Positions 23,142 through 31,309 of a DNA stretch of 41,464 nt are shown here, piece after piece. The notes under the pieces were generated by a model. It worked only from the letters and a program-made list of their open reading frames with translations. It searched no databases and had not been told where the DNA came from. The position numbers and the translations under genes were made by a program. The DNA comes from Oscillospiraceae bacterium. Lineage in GTDB: Bacteria > Bacillota > Clostridia > Oscillospirales > Oscillospiraceae. The stretch is from NCBI GenBank assembly GCA_017622295.1, contig JAGARK010000058.1, positions 1-41,464 of the forward strand, written 5' to 3'. Positions within the stretch are counted from its first letter, which is position 1. Every line of letters begins with the position of its first letter.

Positions 23142-23639
23142 TTATGGATCATTCTTTGTAGGGACCAGCCTCCCGGACGATCCGCTGTCGCCGGCCAACA
23201 GATTGGATTCATCCTGCTTCCTTCTTTGATATTCTTGGATCAGCAAAGGCTGAATCAAAGGATATGTCCAGGATTCAGGTAATTGTTCAAACAGATAAAC
23301 AGCCTCCATTTCGCTGTGCAGCACATCGTCAAAGGACGCTATTTCCGCAAAATACAACATGCCAAAAGTCTCTTCTCCCGTCTGATTCACTCTGTTTTTA
23401 CCTGTGACGGAATAGACGCAAACTGGTTCTATTGTAAAATCAACCGCAGCCGTTTCTTCACAGAGCTCCCTTTCGGCTGTAGTGAGGATATCTTCCCCCG
23501 CTTCCCTGTGACCGCCGGGAATTTCATAGGTATCTCTTTCCCTGTGCTTGCAGAAGACCCACTTATTCTGATGTCGGGAAATGATGACCGCGTACTTCAG
23601 CAGGCCATCATCCACATAATCATAAAATTTGACTTCCAT
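23142..23639 (-). CDS. NUDIX hydrolase
   Basis: A 165-residue soluble enzyme of the NUDIX superfamily, which cleaves nucleoside diphosphates linked to other groups. The NUDIX box is complete: GGHREAGEDILTTAERELCE followed by ET, fitting GX5EX7REUXEEXGU except for Ala in the place of the final Gly. The N-terminal MEVKFYDYVDDGLLKYAVII leads to the first strand, and WVFCKHRERDTYEIPGG precedes the box. The ATG at 23639 has GGAGT upstream; a longer reading to 23693 reaches into the -35. Base use is AT-richer than in the housekeeping genes. The substrate is unknown. Confidence 0.9.
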   Translation of the reverse strand: MEVKFYDYVDDGLLKYAVIISRHQNKWVFCKHRERDTYEIPGGHREAGEDILTTAERELCEETAAVDFTIEPVCVYSVTGKNRVNQTGEETFGMLYFAEIASFDDVLHSEMEAVYLFEQLPESWTYPLIQPLLIQEYQRRKQDESNLLAGDSGSSGRLVPTKNDP

Positions 23640-23664
23640 ATCACTACTCCTGATAAAAACAATC

Positions 23665-23693
23665 TTCATTCCACTTTGCCGGATTGTTGTCAA
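23665..23693 (-). promoter_or_regulatory. Possible promoter of the NUDIX gene
   Basis: Minus-strand TTGACA (23688-23693) with AATGAA (23665-23670) at 17 nt; the -10 is poor. Confidence 0.45.
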
Positions 23694-23700
23694 TATATTC

Positions 23701-23877
23701 TCATTTTTTTGCTATTTTTCCATATATCGTAATGCAGGTTTTCGGACCGTCGAGGATGCCGGTCCCTGCAACGTCACACAGCAGCTTCTGTTTTTCTCTG
23801 GTGCATATTGTAATAATACCCCGGCGTGTTGTAATCGTATCCTTTCAAACAAACACGTTTTCTCATCGGAAAAGCCA
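23701..23877 (-). pseudogene. Remnant of a RAYT (REP-associated tyrosine transposase, Y1_Tnp) gene
   Basis: The minus strand starts at ATG 23877 after GGAGGTGA and reads MAFPMRKRVCLKGYDYNTPG followed by YYYN, close to the usual RAYT start (R.R..L..YDYS..G.YF). The frame is then lost; in the neighbouring frame the text goes on ITICTREKQKLLCDVAGTGI and ends GPKTCITIYGKIAKK with a stop at 23701. ...YFVTICT... followed by a GILDGP-like stretch is the normal N-terminal order in this family. Only about 58 codons of a usual 150-200 remain, without the HUH and catalytic Tyr region. It is a broken, truncated gene; it would account for the REP-like repeats in the window. Confidence 0.7.
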
Positions 23878-23906
23878 TTACATCACCTCCGAAATAATTT
23901 TCCACC

Positions 23907-23935
23907 AGTATATCGCACATATGTTCGCTAGTCAA
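23907..23935 (-). promoter_or_regulatory. Promoter before the RAYT remnant
   Basis: Minus-strand TTGACT (23930-23935) and TATACT (23907-23912), spacer 17 nt. Confidence 0.7.
23914..23927. promoter_or_regulatory. LexA-box-like palindrome in the spacer
   Basis: CGCACATATGTTCG (minus strand CGAACATATGTGCG) fits the Gram-positive SOS box CGAACRNRYGTTYG with one mismatch and sits between -35 and -10, where LexA usually blocks transcription. Confidence 0.5.
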
Positions 23936-23941
23936 GCCGTT

Positions 23942-23976
23942 AAAACAGGCTGGTACTTCAATAAGCAGTACCAGCC
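23942..23976 (-). terminator. Terminator after the ABC exporter gene
   Basis: GGCTGGTACT/AGTACCAGCC (23948-23957 with 23967-23976), followed on the minus strand by TGTTTTA. Confidence 0.85.
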
Positions 23977-23988
23977 CGTTATTCAGCG

Positions 23989-25752
23989 TTATTTCAGCGC
24001 CTCCAATGCCAGTGCATTCTGGGTCTTGTAGAGATCGGCGTAGATGCCGCCCTTCTGGAGCAGCTCCTCATGAGTGCCGCATTCGGTGATGACGCCGCCG
24101 GCGATGGACACGATGCGGTTGGCAGAGCGGATGGTGCTCAGGCGGTGGGCAATGATCAGCGTGGTGCGGCCCACGGCCAGATTGTCGAAGGCCTGCTGGA
24201 TCTTCGCCTCCGTCACAGAGTCCAGGGCGGAGGTGGCTTCGTCCAGAATCAGGATGGGCGGATTCTTCAGGAAGATCCGGGCGATGGACACACGCTGCTT
24301 CTGGCCGCCGGAGAGCAGGGTACCCCGCTCGCCCACATAGGTGTCGAAGCCCTGGGGCATGGCCAGAATATCCTCGTAGATCTCTGCCCGCTTGGCAGCT
24401 TCAATGACCTCCTCCATGGTGGCGTCGGGCTTACCGTAGCGGATATTCTCGAAAATGGTATCAGCAAAGAGGAACACATCCTGCTGCACGATGCCGATGT
24501 TTTCATGGATAGACTTCTGGGTCACATCCCGCAGGTCCTGACCGTCGATGCAGATGGAACCGTTTTCCACATCGTAGAACCGGGGCACCAGCTGGCACAG
24601 GGTTGTCTTGCCGCCGCCGGAGGGGCCTACGATGGCAATGGTCTCGCCGGGCCGGATCTGAAGGCTCACATCGTGGAGCACGTCCAGATCGCCTTCATAG
24701 GCAAAGGATACATGGTCCACCGTGATCTCACCACGGACATCCCGCAGAGGCTTGGCATCAGGCTTATCCTGAATGGTGGGCTCGGTGCGCATCACGTCCA
24801 CAAAGCGGCTCAGACCTGCCAGACCATTGGCCAGCATTTCAGAAAAGGTTGCCAGCTTGCGCACAGGGGTGACGAAGGTGGAAACGTACAGGGAGAAGGT
24901 GATCAGATCCACATAATCCATCTTCCCCTTCATGATCAGGTAGCCACCCACACCCACGACGACCACGTTCAGACTGCACAGGAAGAACTCCATGGAGCTG
25001 TGGAACACGCCCATGGCCTTGTGGAATTCCCGCTTGGAGGTCTTGAACTGCTCATTGGCAGCGCCGAAGCGGGTGCTTTCGGTGGCTTCATTGGCGTATG
25101 CCTTGGCGGTGCGGATGCCGGAGAGGCTGGATTCGATCTCCTGATTGATGTGGCCGATCTTCTGCTTGACGCCCTTGGAGGCTTTGGACATGCTCTTGCG
25201 GGTGAACATGATGATCAGGATGGCAACGGGAATCACCACCGCCACCACCAGAGCCAGCCGCCACTGGATGGTTGCCATGACGACCAGGGCGCCGATGATG
25301 GTCAGCACGGAGGTCAGCAGATCCTCGGGACCGTGGTGGGCAAGCTCCGTCAGCTCAAAAAGGTCGGAAGTCAACCGGCTCATTAGCTGACCCGTCCGGT
25401 TCGCATCATAGAAATCAAAGCTCATTTCCTGCATATGGCTGAACAGATCCCGGCGAATATCCGCCTCCACCCGGATTCCGAAGGTATGGCCATAATAGGC
25501 CACCACATAATTCAGGAAGGACCGGAGCAGATAGCTGCCCAGTGTCACAGCCATGACGATGAAGAAGGTCTTGTACAGCTGATTCGGCAGCATGTCGTAA
25601 AGGGCGCTGCGGGTGATCAGCGGGAAGGCCAGGTCAATGGCCGCAATACCCACGGCGCAGCCCATATCCAGGGCGAAGAGCTTTTTGTGATTTGCGAAAT
25701 AACTCAAAAAAATCATCAGCGGACTTTTCCGCTGAAACTCCTTGGTGGTCAT
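23989..25752 (-). CDS. ABC exporter, fused permease and ATPase (ABCB/MsbA type)
   Basis: A 587-residue half-transporter; it would work as a homodimer in the cytoplasmic membrane. Six transmembrane helices occupy about residues 22-310, with the coupling segment YDANRTGQLMSRLTSDL. The nucleotide-binding domain has Walker A GPSGGGKTT (near 374-382), the Q-loop NIGIVQQDVFLF, the signature LSGGQKQR (near 479), Walker B ILILDEATS (near 498) and the switch His in IAHRLSTI. All ATPase residues are intact. The ATG at 25752 follows AGGAGG; upstream in-frame starts lie in the promoter region. The substrate (lipid, peptide or drug) cannot be read from the sequence. Confidence 0.94.
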   Translation of the reverse strand: MTTKEFQRKSPLMIFLSYFANHKKLFALDMGCAVGIAAIDLAFPLITRSALYDMLPNQLYKTFFIVMAVTLGSYLLRSFLNYVVAYYGHTFGIRVEADIRRDLFSHMQEMSFDFYDANRTGQLMSRLTSDLFELTELAHHGPEDLLTSVLTIIGALVVMATIQWRLALVVAVVIPVAILIIMFTRKSMSKASKGVKQKIGHINQEIESSLSGIRTAKAYANEATESTRFGAANEQFKTSKREFHKAMGVFHSSMEFFLCSLNVVVVGVGGYLIMKGKMDYVDLITFSLYVSTFVTPVRKLATFSEMLANGLAGLSRFVDVMRTEPTIQDKPDAKPLRDVRGEITVDHVSFAYEGDLDVLHDVSLQIRPGETIAIVGPSGGGKTTLCQLVPRFYDVENGSICIDGQDLRDVTQKSIHENIGIVQQDVFLFADTIFENIRYGKPDATMEEVIEAAKRAEIYEDILAMPQGFDTYVGERGTLLSGGQKQRVSIARIFLKNPPILILDEATSALDSVTEAKIQQAFDNLAVGRTTLIIAHRLSTIRSANRIVSIAGGVITECGTHEELLQKGGIYADLYKTQNALALEALK

Positions 25753-25777
25753 AAAAACGCCTCCTTTTCCTGATATC

Positions 25778-25805
25778 ATTATACAACAAATTCCTCAGGT
25801 TTCAA
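25778..25805 (-). promoter_or_regulatory. Promoter of the ABC exporter gene
   Basis: Minus-strand TTGAAA (25800-25805) and TATAAT (25778-25783), spacer 16 nt. Confidence 0.8.
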
Positions 25806-25856
25806 GGCTAACCCTGGGCCTGGAACGACATTTCTTTCGCCTTTTGATGCAAGGTG

Positions 25857-25865
25857 TGATATAAT
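25857..25865 (+). promoter_or_regulatory. Extended -10 promoter of the short RluA-type gene
   Basis: TGATATAAT is an extended -10 element; no good -35 is seen. It overlaps an upstream in-frame ATG at 25864 and so argues for the ATG at 25894. Confidence 0.6.
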
Positions 25866-25893
25866 GAAAAAAACAATCAACGGAGGAATCCTT

Positions 25894-26490
25894 ATGAAGA
25901 TCCTTTATTCCGACCGCGATCTGGCGGTCTGCATCAAGCCCGTGGGGCTTGACTCTGAAGCGGAAGTTCCCGCCGCTCTGAAAGAAGAGCTGGGAGGCGA
26001 GCTTTTCCCCATCCACCGTCTGGATAAAAACGTCGGAGGCGTCATGGTCTATGCCCGGACCAAGCAGGCAGCCGCGGCCCTGTCCAGGGCCGTTCAGGAA
26101 GGCGCCATGGTCAAGGAATATGTGGCCCTGGTCCATGGAACGCCCCCGGAATCCGGGGACTGGGAGGATTTTCTGTTTAAGGACAGCCGGAAGAACAAGG
26201 TCTTCGCAGTGAAGAAAGAACGCAAGGGCGTCAAATACGCCCGGCTGGAATATCGCCGCCTGACTGCCGGGGAGACAAGTCTCGTCCGCATCCGGCTCTA
26301 CACCGGCCGGAGCCACCAGATCCGGGTCCAGTTCTCAAGCCGGGGCTTCCCCCTGGTGGGCGACCACAAATACGGCTCCCGGGACGAAAAAACTGAGCCC
26401 ATGCTCTTCTCCTGCCGGGTCACCTTCCCCTTCGGCGGCAAGGAGCTTTGCTTTGAATCTCTTCCGGAATGGTCCAGTATTTGTGGATAA
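25894..26490 (+). CDS. Short RluA-family pseudouridine synthase
   Basis: A 198-residue enzyme with the catalytic domain only and no S4 domain, as in the RluA/TruC/YlyB-like small members acting on rRNA or tRNA. Catalytic motif FPIHRLDKNVGGVMVYART with Asp near residue 42; KEYVALVHG and YTGRSHQIRVQFSSRGFPLVGD follow. The ATG at 25894 is chosen because CGGAGG lies 7 nt upstream. Compared with the synthase at 22127 it is about 120 residues shorter. The target RNA is unknown. Confidence 0.92.
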   Translation: MKILYSDRDLAVCIKPVGLDSEAEVPAALKEELGGELFPIHRLDKNVGGVMVYARTKQAAAALSRAVQEGAMVKEYVALVHGTPPESGDWEDFLFKDSRKNKVFAVKKERKGVKYARLEYRRLTAGETSLVRIRLYTGRSHQIRVQFSSRGFPLVGDHKYGSRDEKTEPMLFSCRVTFPFGGKELCFESLPEWSSICG

Positions 26491-26658
26491 TTTACAAAAA
26501 TATCTTTTTATTTTCTACGCTGTTTATGCAACTTAATATTTGCTTAACAACTTTACCCTTTTTTATTTAACACTCAATTGGTAAAATATAGTTACAAATC
26601 AGCTAGCAATCAATTCATTGATTTTCTTTCTTTTTCATTTTCTTACCTCTCTTTTCTC
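26491..26658. other. AT-rich intergenic stretch
   Basis: A very T-rich segment (runs such as TTTTCTTTCTTTTTCATTTTC on the plus strand) with a small hairpin AATCAAT-TC-ATTGATT (26607-26622) followed by T, which may end the RluA-type transcript. No gene was recognised in it. Confidence 0.4.
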
Positions 26659-26707
26659 ATGAAAAATCCCCGATGCGGTCCGGTCAACCACGTCGGGGAT
26701 TTTTCAT
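26659..26707. terminator. Long symmetrical hairpin with T-runs on both sides
   Basis: ATGAAAAATCCCCGA (26659-26673) and its perfect complement (26693-26707), 19-nt loop. The AAAAA/TTTTT flanks within the arms let it act as terminator in either direction. Confidence 0.75.
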
Positions 26708-26713
26708 GTCCTT

Positions 26714-26747
26714 AGCAAAAACCATCCGCCGGTTCGGCGGATGGTTT
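26714..26747 (-). terminator. Terminator of the MBOAT-DHHW operon
   Basis: A 13-bp stem (AAACCATCCGCCG, 26719-26731, with 26735-26747), followed on the minus strand by T. Confidence 0.92.
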
Positions 26748-26754
26748 CATTTTG

Positions 26755-28089
26755 TTATTGAGTCAATTTCTCCAGCAAGCCGATGTAGCTGTCGGAGTTG
26801 AGCATCATGGGATAGTTGATCACCAGGCACTGATCCACGCCCTGGGCCTCGCAGAAGCCCTTCAGATCGATATCACTGTTCAGGTTGTAATACTCTCTGG
26901 GGTCGATGAGGATGATCTTGCTGTAATTGCTGGTCAGCCAGGAGATCAGGGCATTGCCATAGGACTCCTTGATCACCAGGATGCAGGGGCCATTGGTGTT
27001 GGTCTCCACGATTGTCACAGGATGGTCGCCGCCCATGAAGGTCAGATACTTGTTCTCAACCTCTTCACGGACCTTACAGATGGTGCCCATGGTGACGGGA
27101 TCCGTCAGGCCGGTGTTGCTGTAGTATTTGGTGGTACAGTCGGCAAAGGGCTTCCAGTAATAGACCGTATCGGGATTGTTCTTCAGCACCGCCGCCTGGG
27201 GATAATTGGAGATGTAGGTATACATGGAGCCGACAAAATTATCCCACTGGCCCGTTTCGAACTGGTCCAGGGTCGCCGCCTCATAGCCCAGAGTTTCACA
27301 AAGGGCGGTGTAGGCATAGTAGGCGCCCAAATGGGTCCAGTGATGGTCGGTGCGGAAATAGATGTACTCATCGATGTGCTTTGCGATCTCCGTGTAGGCA
27401 TCCACATAGGTAACATTCTCGCCCAGATTGTCCCGGACCTTTTCCACCATGGCCTTCTGGGAATGAGAGCCGGTATGATATTCGTTCTTGGTGTAGAACT
27501 CAGCGGAATTGGGCACGGGCATGCTGATGGTCCGGACGCCGCTGCCGAGGGTGTCGGCAATGGCGCTGACCGCCTTGGCATACCGGGTGATGGCCTCACC
27601 CTTGGCAGAGGGCACGTCAAAGGCGCTGTCACCGATGAGGACCACGCTGCCCAGCTGCTCCGCCACACCGGCAGGCTCCGTCTGCTGAGGGATCTTCTCT
27701 TCTTCCTCAGGCGCCGCGGTCTCCTCGGTGGGGGTAGTGGCGTCGGGATCCTTCAGGGCTTCGCCGTGCTGAGCCGCATTGGAGCTGAAGTCCACCACCA
27801 GGCTGGCATTGTCCTCAGAGCCGAGACCGGCAAAATAGTAGAAATTATTGAGGGAGACATTTTTCTCCATCAGCGACTCACGGCCGGGGAAGGTATCGGC
27901 AAAATACTCCCGGTAATCGATGAAATAGGTGCCGTCCAGAAGGCTGGAGATGGTCAGCTTGGGTCTGGTTTTCAGCTGACGTCTTTCTGATTCAGAGAAG
28001 GTCGCATCCTTGTCAAAGGTCGAGATCAGACCCACCAACAGCAAAAACAGCAGAAAAGCTCCGCAAAGGGCAGTATAAATTCGCTTCAT
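26755..28089 (-). CDS. DHHW-family protein (AlgX/AlgJ-like acetylation partner)
   Basis: A 444-residue exported or membrane-anchored protein: one N-terminal helix (residues 4-23), then an extracytoplasmic SGNH-hydrolase-like fold. SVVLIGDSAFDVP (near 147-159) holds the nucleophile-like Ser block, and YFRTDHHWTHLGAYYAYT (near residue 245) is the signature DHHW motif. VIKESYGNALISWL near residue 370 is another family block. A Pro/Thr/Glu-rich insert is found at about 115-140. Such proteins work with MBOAT enzymes in acetylating exported polysaccharides. It begins 15 nt after the MBOAT gene on the same strand. Confidence 0.9.
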   Translation of the reverse strand: MKRIYTALCGAFLLFLLLVGLISTFDKDATFSESERRQLKTRPKLTISSLLDGTYFIDYREYFADTFPGRESLMEKNVSLNNFYYFAGLGSEDNASLVVDFSSNAAQHGEALKDPDATTPTEETAAPEEEEKIPQQTEPAGVAEQLGSVVLIGDSAFDVPSAKGEAITRYAKAVSAIADTLGSGVRTISMPVPNSAEFYTKNEYHTGSHSQKAMVEKVRDNLGENVTYVDAYTEIAKHIDEYIYFRTDHHWTHLGAYYAYTALCETLGYEAATLDQFETGQWDNFVGSMYTYISNYPQAAVLKNNPDTVYYWKPFADCTTKYYSNTGLTDPVTMGTICKVREEVENKYLTFMGGDHPVTIVETNTNGPCILVIKESYGNALISWLTSNYSKIILIDPREYYNLNSDIDLKGFCEAQGVDQCLVINYPMMLNSDSYIGLLEKLTQ

Positions 28090-28104
28090 CAGGGGGCTCC
28101 TTTC

Positions 28105-29586
28105 TCAGAAATCAGCGTAGATAGAGGGGGTACTGGTGGTGCCGATCATGGAAATCACGCACAGCCACAGCAGCAGGCAGATAAACCCAACCTTCACGGC
28201 AATATACACGATCTTTCTTGCGTCGATGGCGTTGCTCCTGCGGCGCTTGCCATACATGCCGCAGGCACCGGTAAAGATCTGACCGACCATGCGGGGCAGG
28301 CTCGTACAGCCGATCACACAGGCCACGATCAGAGGCAGCGCATTCATCAGCACAATGCCTGTGCCGGCTGCGGAAAAGCCGTTGTAGCCCAGCATGCCCT
28401 TCAGGACAATACCCAGCTCGGCAAAGTCCGTATGGCTGAACAGCACCCAGCCGAACAGTACCGCCAGCATGGTCAGAAGGTTGCGCAGTCTGCCGGGCAG
28501 CTCCTCCAGCTGGGGCATGATCTGCTTCTCGATGCACAGCAGGACAAAATTATAGACGCCCCACAGCACAAAATTCCAGCTGGCACCGTGCCACAGGCCC
28601 GTCAGCGCCCAGACCGCAAACATATTCACGATCTGGCGGATCTTGCCATGGCGGTTGCCGCCCAGAGGGATGTACACATAGTCACGGAAGAAGGTACCCA
28701 GGCTCATATGCCAGCGGCGCCAGAATTCCGTAATAGACTTGGAGGTATAGGGCAGATCGAAGTTTTCACAGTAGCGGAAGCCAAAAACCATACCCAGGCC
28801 AATGGCCATATTGGAATAGCCGCAGAAATCGAAATACAGCTGGAAGGTAAACATGATGGCCGACAGCCAGGCGCCAACCAGCATGGTATCGCTGCCCAGA
28901 TCCGCCAGACGGGTGATGATCAGACCGCAATAGTCGGCAAGCAGCACCTTCTCGGCAAGACCGATGGTGAAACGCTGGAAGCCCTCGAAAATCATGCGCG
29001 GATACATTTTGCGCTGATGAAGCTCGATCTGCACCTGCTCGTAGCGGACGATGGGGCCCATCAGCAGCTGGGGATACATCATCCAGCACAGCAGCACGCT
29101 GTGGAAATTCTTCTCGATTTTGACTTTTCCCGTGTATACGTCTGCCAGATAGGAGATCATGGAGAAAATATAGAACGAGATGCCGATGGGCAGCACGGTG
29201 GTGGGATACTTCAGAGAGAAGCCGATGGCATTGAGCCCGTCAATGAGCCAGCAGTAAAAGCTCATCAGCACGCCGTGTTCCACCACGATGCCGATCATGC
29301 TCAGGAAGAAATCCAGGTACTTGAACACCGCAAGCACCGCCAAATCGATGATAACCGGCAGCGCAATGCTCCATTTTTTACCAGGGCGGATCCGCAGGCC
29401 CAGCACATAGTTGATATAGGAAACGCCGATCATCATAAGCAGATACAGCGGCTGACCCATAGCATAGAACAGCATACTGATGCCGAGCAGCGCAATGTTC
29501 TTTCGCTTCATATCCGGCATCAGAAAATAGAACAGCATCGTCACCGGAAGCAGGATAAACAAATAATAAAGGTTGGAAAATTCCAC
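28105..29586 (-). CDS. MBOAT-family O-acyltransferase (AlgI/DltB-like)
   Basis: A 493-residue polytopic membrane enzyme with 10-12 helices. It passes acyl groups from a cytoplasmic donor to an extracytoplasmic carrier or polymer. Typical blocks are FWRRWHMSLGTFFRDYVYIP and GLWHGASWNFVLWG, the latter with the invariant catalytic His, and YPQLLMGPIVRYEQ. The GTG at 29586 (VEFSNLYYLF) is chosen because GAGGTG lies 8 nt upstream; the GTG at 29595 is part of that site. The DHHW gene follows, as in alginate, teichoic acid and other acylation systems; the polymer is unknown. Confidence 0.93.
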   Translation of the reverse strand: MEFSNLYYLFILLPVTMLFYFLMPDMKRKNIALLGISMLFYAMGQPLYLLMMIGVSYINYVLGLRIRPGKKWSIALPVIIDLAVLAVFKYLDFFLSMIGIVVEHGVLMSFYCWLIDGLNAIGFSLKYPTTVLPIGISFYIFSMISYLADVYTGKVKIEKNFHSVLLCWMMYPQLLMGPIVRYEQVQIELHQRKMYPRMIFEGFQRFTIGLAEKVLLADYCGLIITRLADLGSDTMLVGAWLSAIMFTFQLYFDFCGYSNMAIGLGMVFGFRYCENFDLPYTSKSITEFWRRWHMSLGTFFRDYVYIPLGGNRHGKIRQIVNMFAVWALTGLWHGASWNFVLWGVYNFVLLCIEKQIMPQLEELPGRLRNLLTMLAVLFGWVLFSHTDFAELGIVLKGMLGYNGFSAAGTGIVLMNALPLIVACVIGCTSLPRMVGQIFTGACGMYGKRRRSNAIDARKIVYIAVKVGFICLLLWLCVISMIGTTSTPSIYADF

Positions 29587-29637
29587 GCTCTTCACCTCGT
29601 ATATTCAGGGGATAATCACCCAACATAAACTCCATTT

Positions 29638-29666
29638 AATATACCAGAAAATACGACCCATTTCAA
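29638..29666 (-). promoter_or_regulatory. Promoter of the MBOAT-DHHW operon
   Basis: Minus-strand TTGAAA (29661-29666) and TATATT (29638-29643), spacer 17 nt. Confidence 0.8.
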
Positions 29667-29681
29667 CATGAAATTTCCAAA

Positions 29682-29716
29682 ACAAGCAAAAGGGCGCAGC
29701 ATGCCGCTGCGCCCTT
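29682..29716 (-). terminator. Terminator after the PlsC-like gene
   Basis: AAGGGCGCAGC/GCTGCGCCCTT (29690-29700 with 29706-29716), then T-rich on the minus strand. Confidence 0.9.
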
Positions 29717-29727
29717 GGGTAATGATA

Positions 29728-31014
29728 TTAAAGAAGCTTTGCCTTGTGGAGCTTATACATTTCCTCCACCGCCAGACGGAGCTTGGCGACGGAAACCTCC
29801 TCATCCTTGGGGAAAAGGAAATAGTGAACTTCATTGTCACCGATGCAAATGCAGTCGGCGATCTCGTACCAGTAGTAATCGGCATAGAGGCCGAAGCAGC
29901 TCTGGGGCTTCTGGGTGTAGTCCAGCTTGCCGTCGCAGCCGGTGAGGTGGAAGCCGGTGTTGTCGTGGGTCAGATGGCCCTCGCCCACCATGTAGATGGC
30001 CTTGAAGTCCACCTGCATGGCGATCTTCACATCCGTATCCAGAAAGTACTTGCCCTCCCGGATCTCCTGGCGGACCTGTTCCCGCTCCCAGCGGAACCAG
30101 TCGGGAATGTGGGAGATTTCCGTATCGCCTTCCAGGGCCTTCATTTCGCCCAGAGTGGTCAATTCCCATTTCTTTCCGCAGCTGCCGCAGGTCAGATGGG
30201 TGCCCTCGCCCCGCATCTTGCCTTCCGCGCCGCAGGCGGTGCACTTGTAAAGGATCCGGTCCAGTCCGTCCGCCCGGAAATCCTGGGCGATCTCGATGCC
30301 GTTGTCCTTCTGCCACTTGAAATGGTCGAAGCCAAAGGCTTCATCGACACCGTCGCTGAGCTCCCGGACGGTCTTGTTCTTGATATCCTCCCGGGTAAAG
30401 AGGACCCGGGCGGAGGCGGTGATCTTCTGATCCTTGCGGATCTGCAGCTCATTGTACAGGGGGTTACGGCCGAAGAGGCCGAAGGTCTCGATCATGACCA
30501 CAGGCACGTCGAACTTCTTCAGCAGCACGCCCATCTTCCGGGGCAGGGTGGTTGCGGTGCCATCGAAGGAATAGCCAGCCTCAGGATACATCAGCACGCT
30601 GGTCTTCAGAGTTTTGAAGCAGTACTCCATATCCTGAACCAGCCGCAGGTCGGTGACGAACTTCTGGGTGGAGAAGCAGCCGATCTTGCGCATCAGCCAG
30701 CCCATGATTCCCCAGAAGCCAATGAAGCCGTCATTGGAGCAGACAATGTTAAATGCTCTGGGATAGAGAATGCTGTAAGCGATCTCCATATCCGTAAAGC
30801 AGGTGTGATTCATCAGGATCAGGCAGGGCTCATCCCTGGGGATCTTCTCAAGTCCCTCGATTTTATACTTGCAGGGCGTACCGAGCATCACGAAGAAGCA
30901 CAGCACCCGCACGAATGTGCGCCAGAAGATATTAGGCCTGGTGGGCAGCTTATGCTCAGGTCTCGGCAGCGCGCAAACCTGCTCATAGTCCATATTCTTG
31001 ACGGTGGTCTTCAA
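29728..31014 (-). CDS. PlsC-like acyltransferase with zinc ribbon and extra C-terminal domain
   Basis: A 428-residue protein. Residues 30-48 form a membrane helix, and the acyltransferase motif is MNHTCFTD (H70-x4-D75); MYPEAGYSFDG takes the place of the usual FPEGTRS block. Residues about 255-290 hold a zinc ribbon, CTACGAEGK...CGSCGKKW, and a further 130-residue domain of unknown type follows. Classic PlsC proteins are 200-250 residues, so this is an extended form, perhaps specific to Clostridia. It may acylate lysophosphatidate or another lipid. The TTG at 31014 is used, as AGAGGA lies 10 nt upstream; the ATG at 30993 has no ribosome site. Confidence 0.8.
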   Translation of the reverse strand: MKTTVKNMDYEQVCALPRPEHKLPTRPNIFWRTFVRVLCFFVMLGTPCKYKIEGLEKIPRDEPCLILMNHTCFTDMEIAYSILYPRAFNIVCSNDGFIGFWGIMGWLMRKIGCFSTQKFVTDLRLVQDMEYCFKTLKTSVLMYPEAGYSFDGTATTLPRKMGVLLKKFDVPVVMIETFGLFGRNPLYNELQIRKDQKITASARVLFTREDIKNKTVRELSDGVDEAFGFDHFKWQKDNGIEIAQDFRADGLDRILYKCTACGAEGKMRGEGTHLTCGSCGKKWELTTLGEMKALEGDTEISHIPDWFRWEREQVRQEIREGKYFLDTDVKIAMQVDFKAIYMVGEGHLTHDNTGFHLTGCDGKLDYTQKPQSCFGLYADYYWYEIADCICIGDNEVHYFLFPKDEEVSVAKLRLAVEEMYKLHKAKLL

Positions 31015-31028
31015 TCAAGACACGTCCT

Positions 31029-31065
31029 CTCTGTCATTATTTTTCAGGATATACTCTGTCATTAT
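31029..31065. repeat. Direct repeat in the PlsC-like promoter region
   Basis: CTCTGTCATTAT occurs at 31029-31040 and 31054-31065, 25 nt apart, on one DNA face. One copy overlaps the minus-strand -10; the other lies in the leader. It is a possible operator. Confidence 0.45.
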
Positions 31066-31089
31066 ATCGGCGGGGCCAGTTTTTGTCAA
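31061..31089 (-). promoter_or_regulatory. Promoter of the PlsC-like gene
   Basis: Minus-strand TTGACA (31084-31089) and TATAAT (31061-31066), spacer 17 nt: full consensus. Confidence 0.93.
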
Positions 31090-31228
31090 TAAATTGTTCA
31101 CATTTGCGGTTTCCTCATTTTGCATATTGAATTTGCATACATGAATATTCCCACCCCGTTTTACATGATTTGTGACAGATGTACGGTCAAAAGCCCATGT
31201 TTATTCAATATATTGTGGAGGAACACCA

Positions 31229-31257
31229 TTGACTTTGCATATTATTCACGTTATAAT
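31229..31257 (+). promoter_or_regulatory. Promoter of the amino acid transporter operon
   Basis: TTGACT (31229-31234) and TATAAT (31252-31257), spacer 17 nt. A small hairpin CAATCCC/GGGATTG (31266-31287) is at the very start of the mRNA. Confidence 0.88.
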
Positions 31258-31309
31258 TCATACAGCAATCCCGGATAAAAGGGATTGAATGAAAAGGAGA
31301 TTATTCAAA

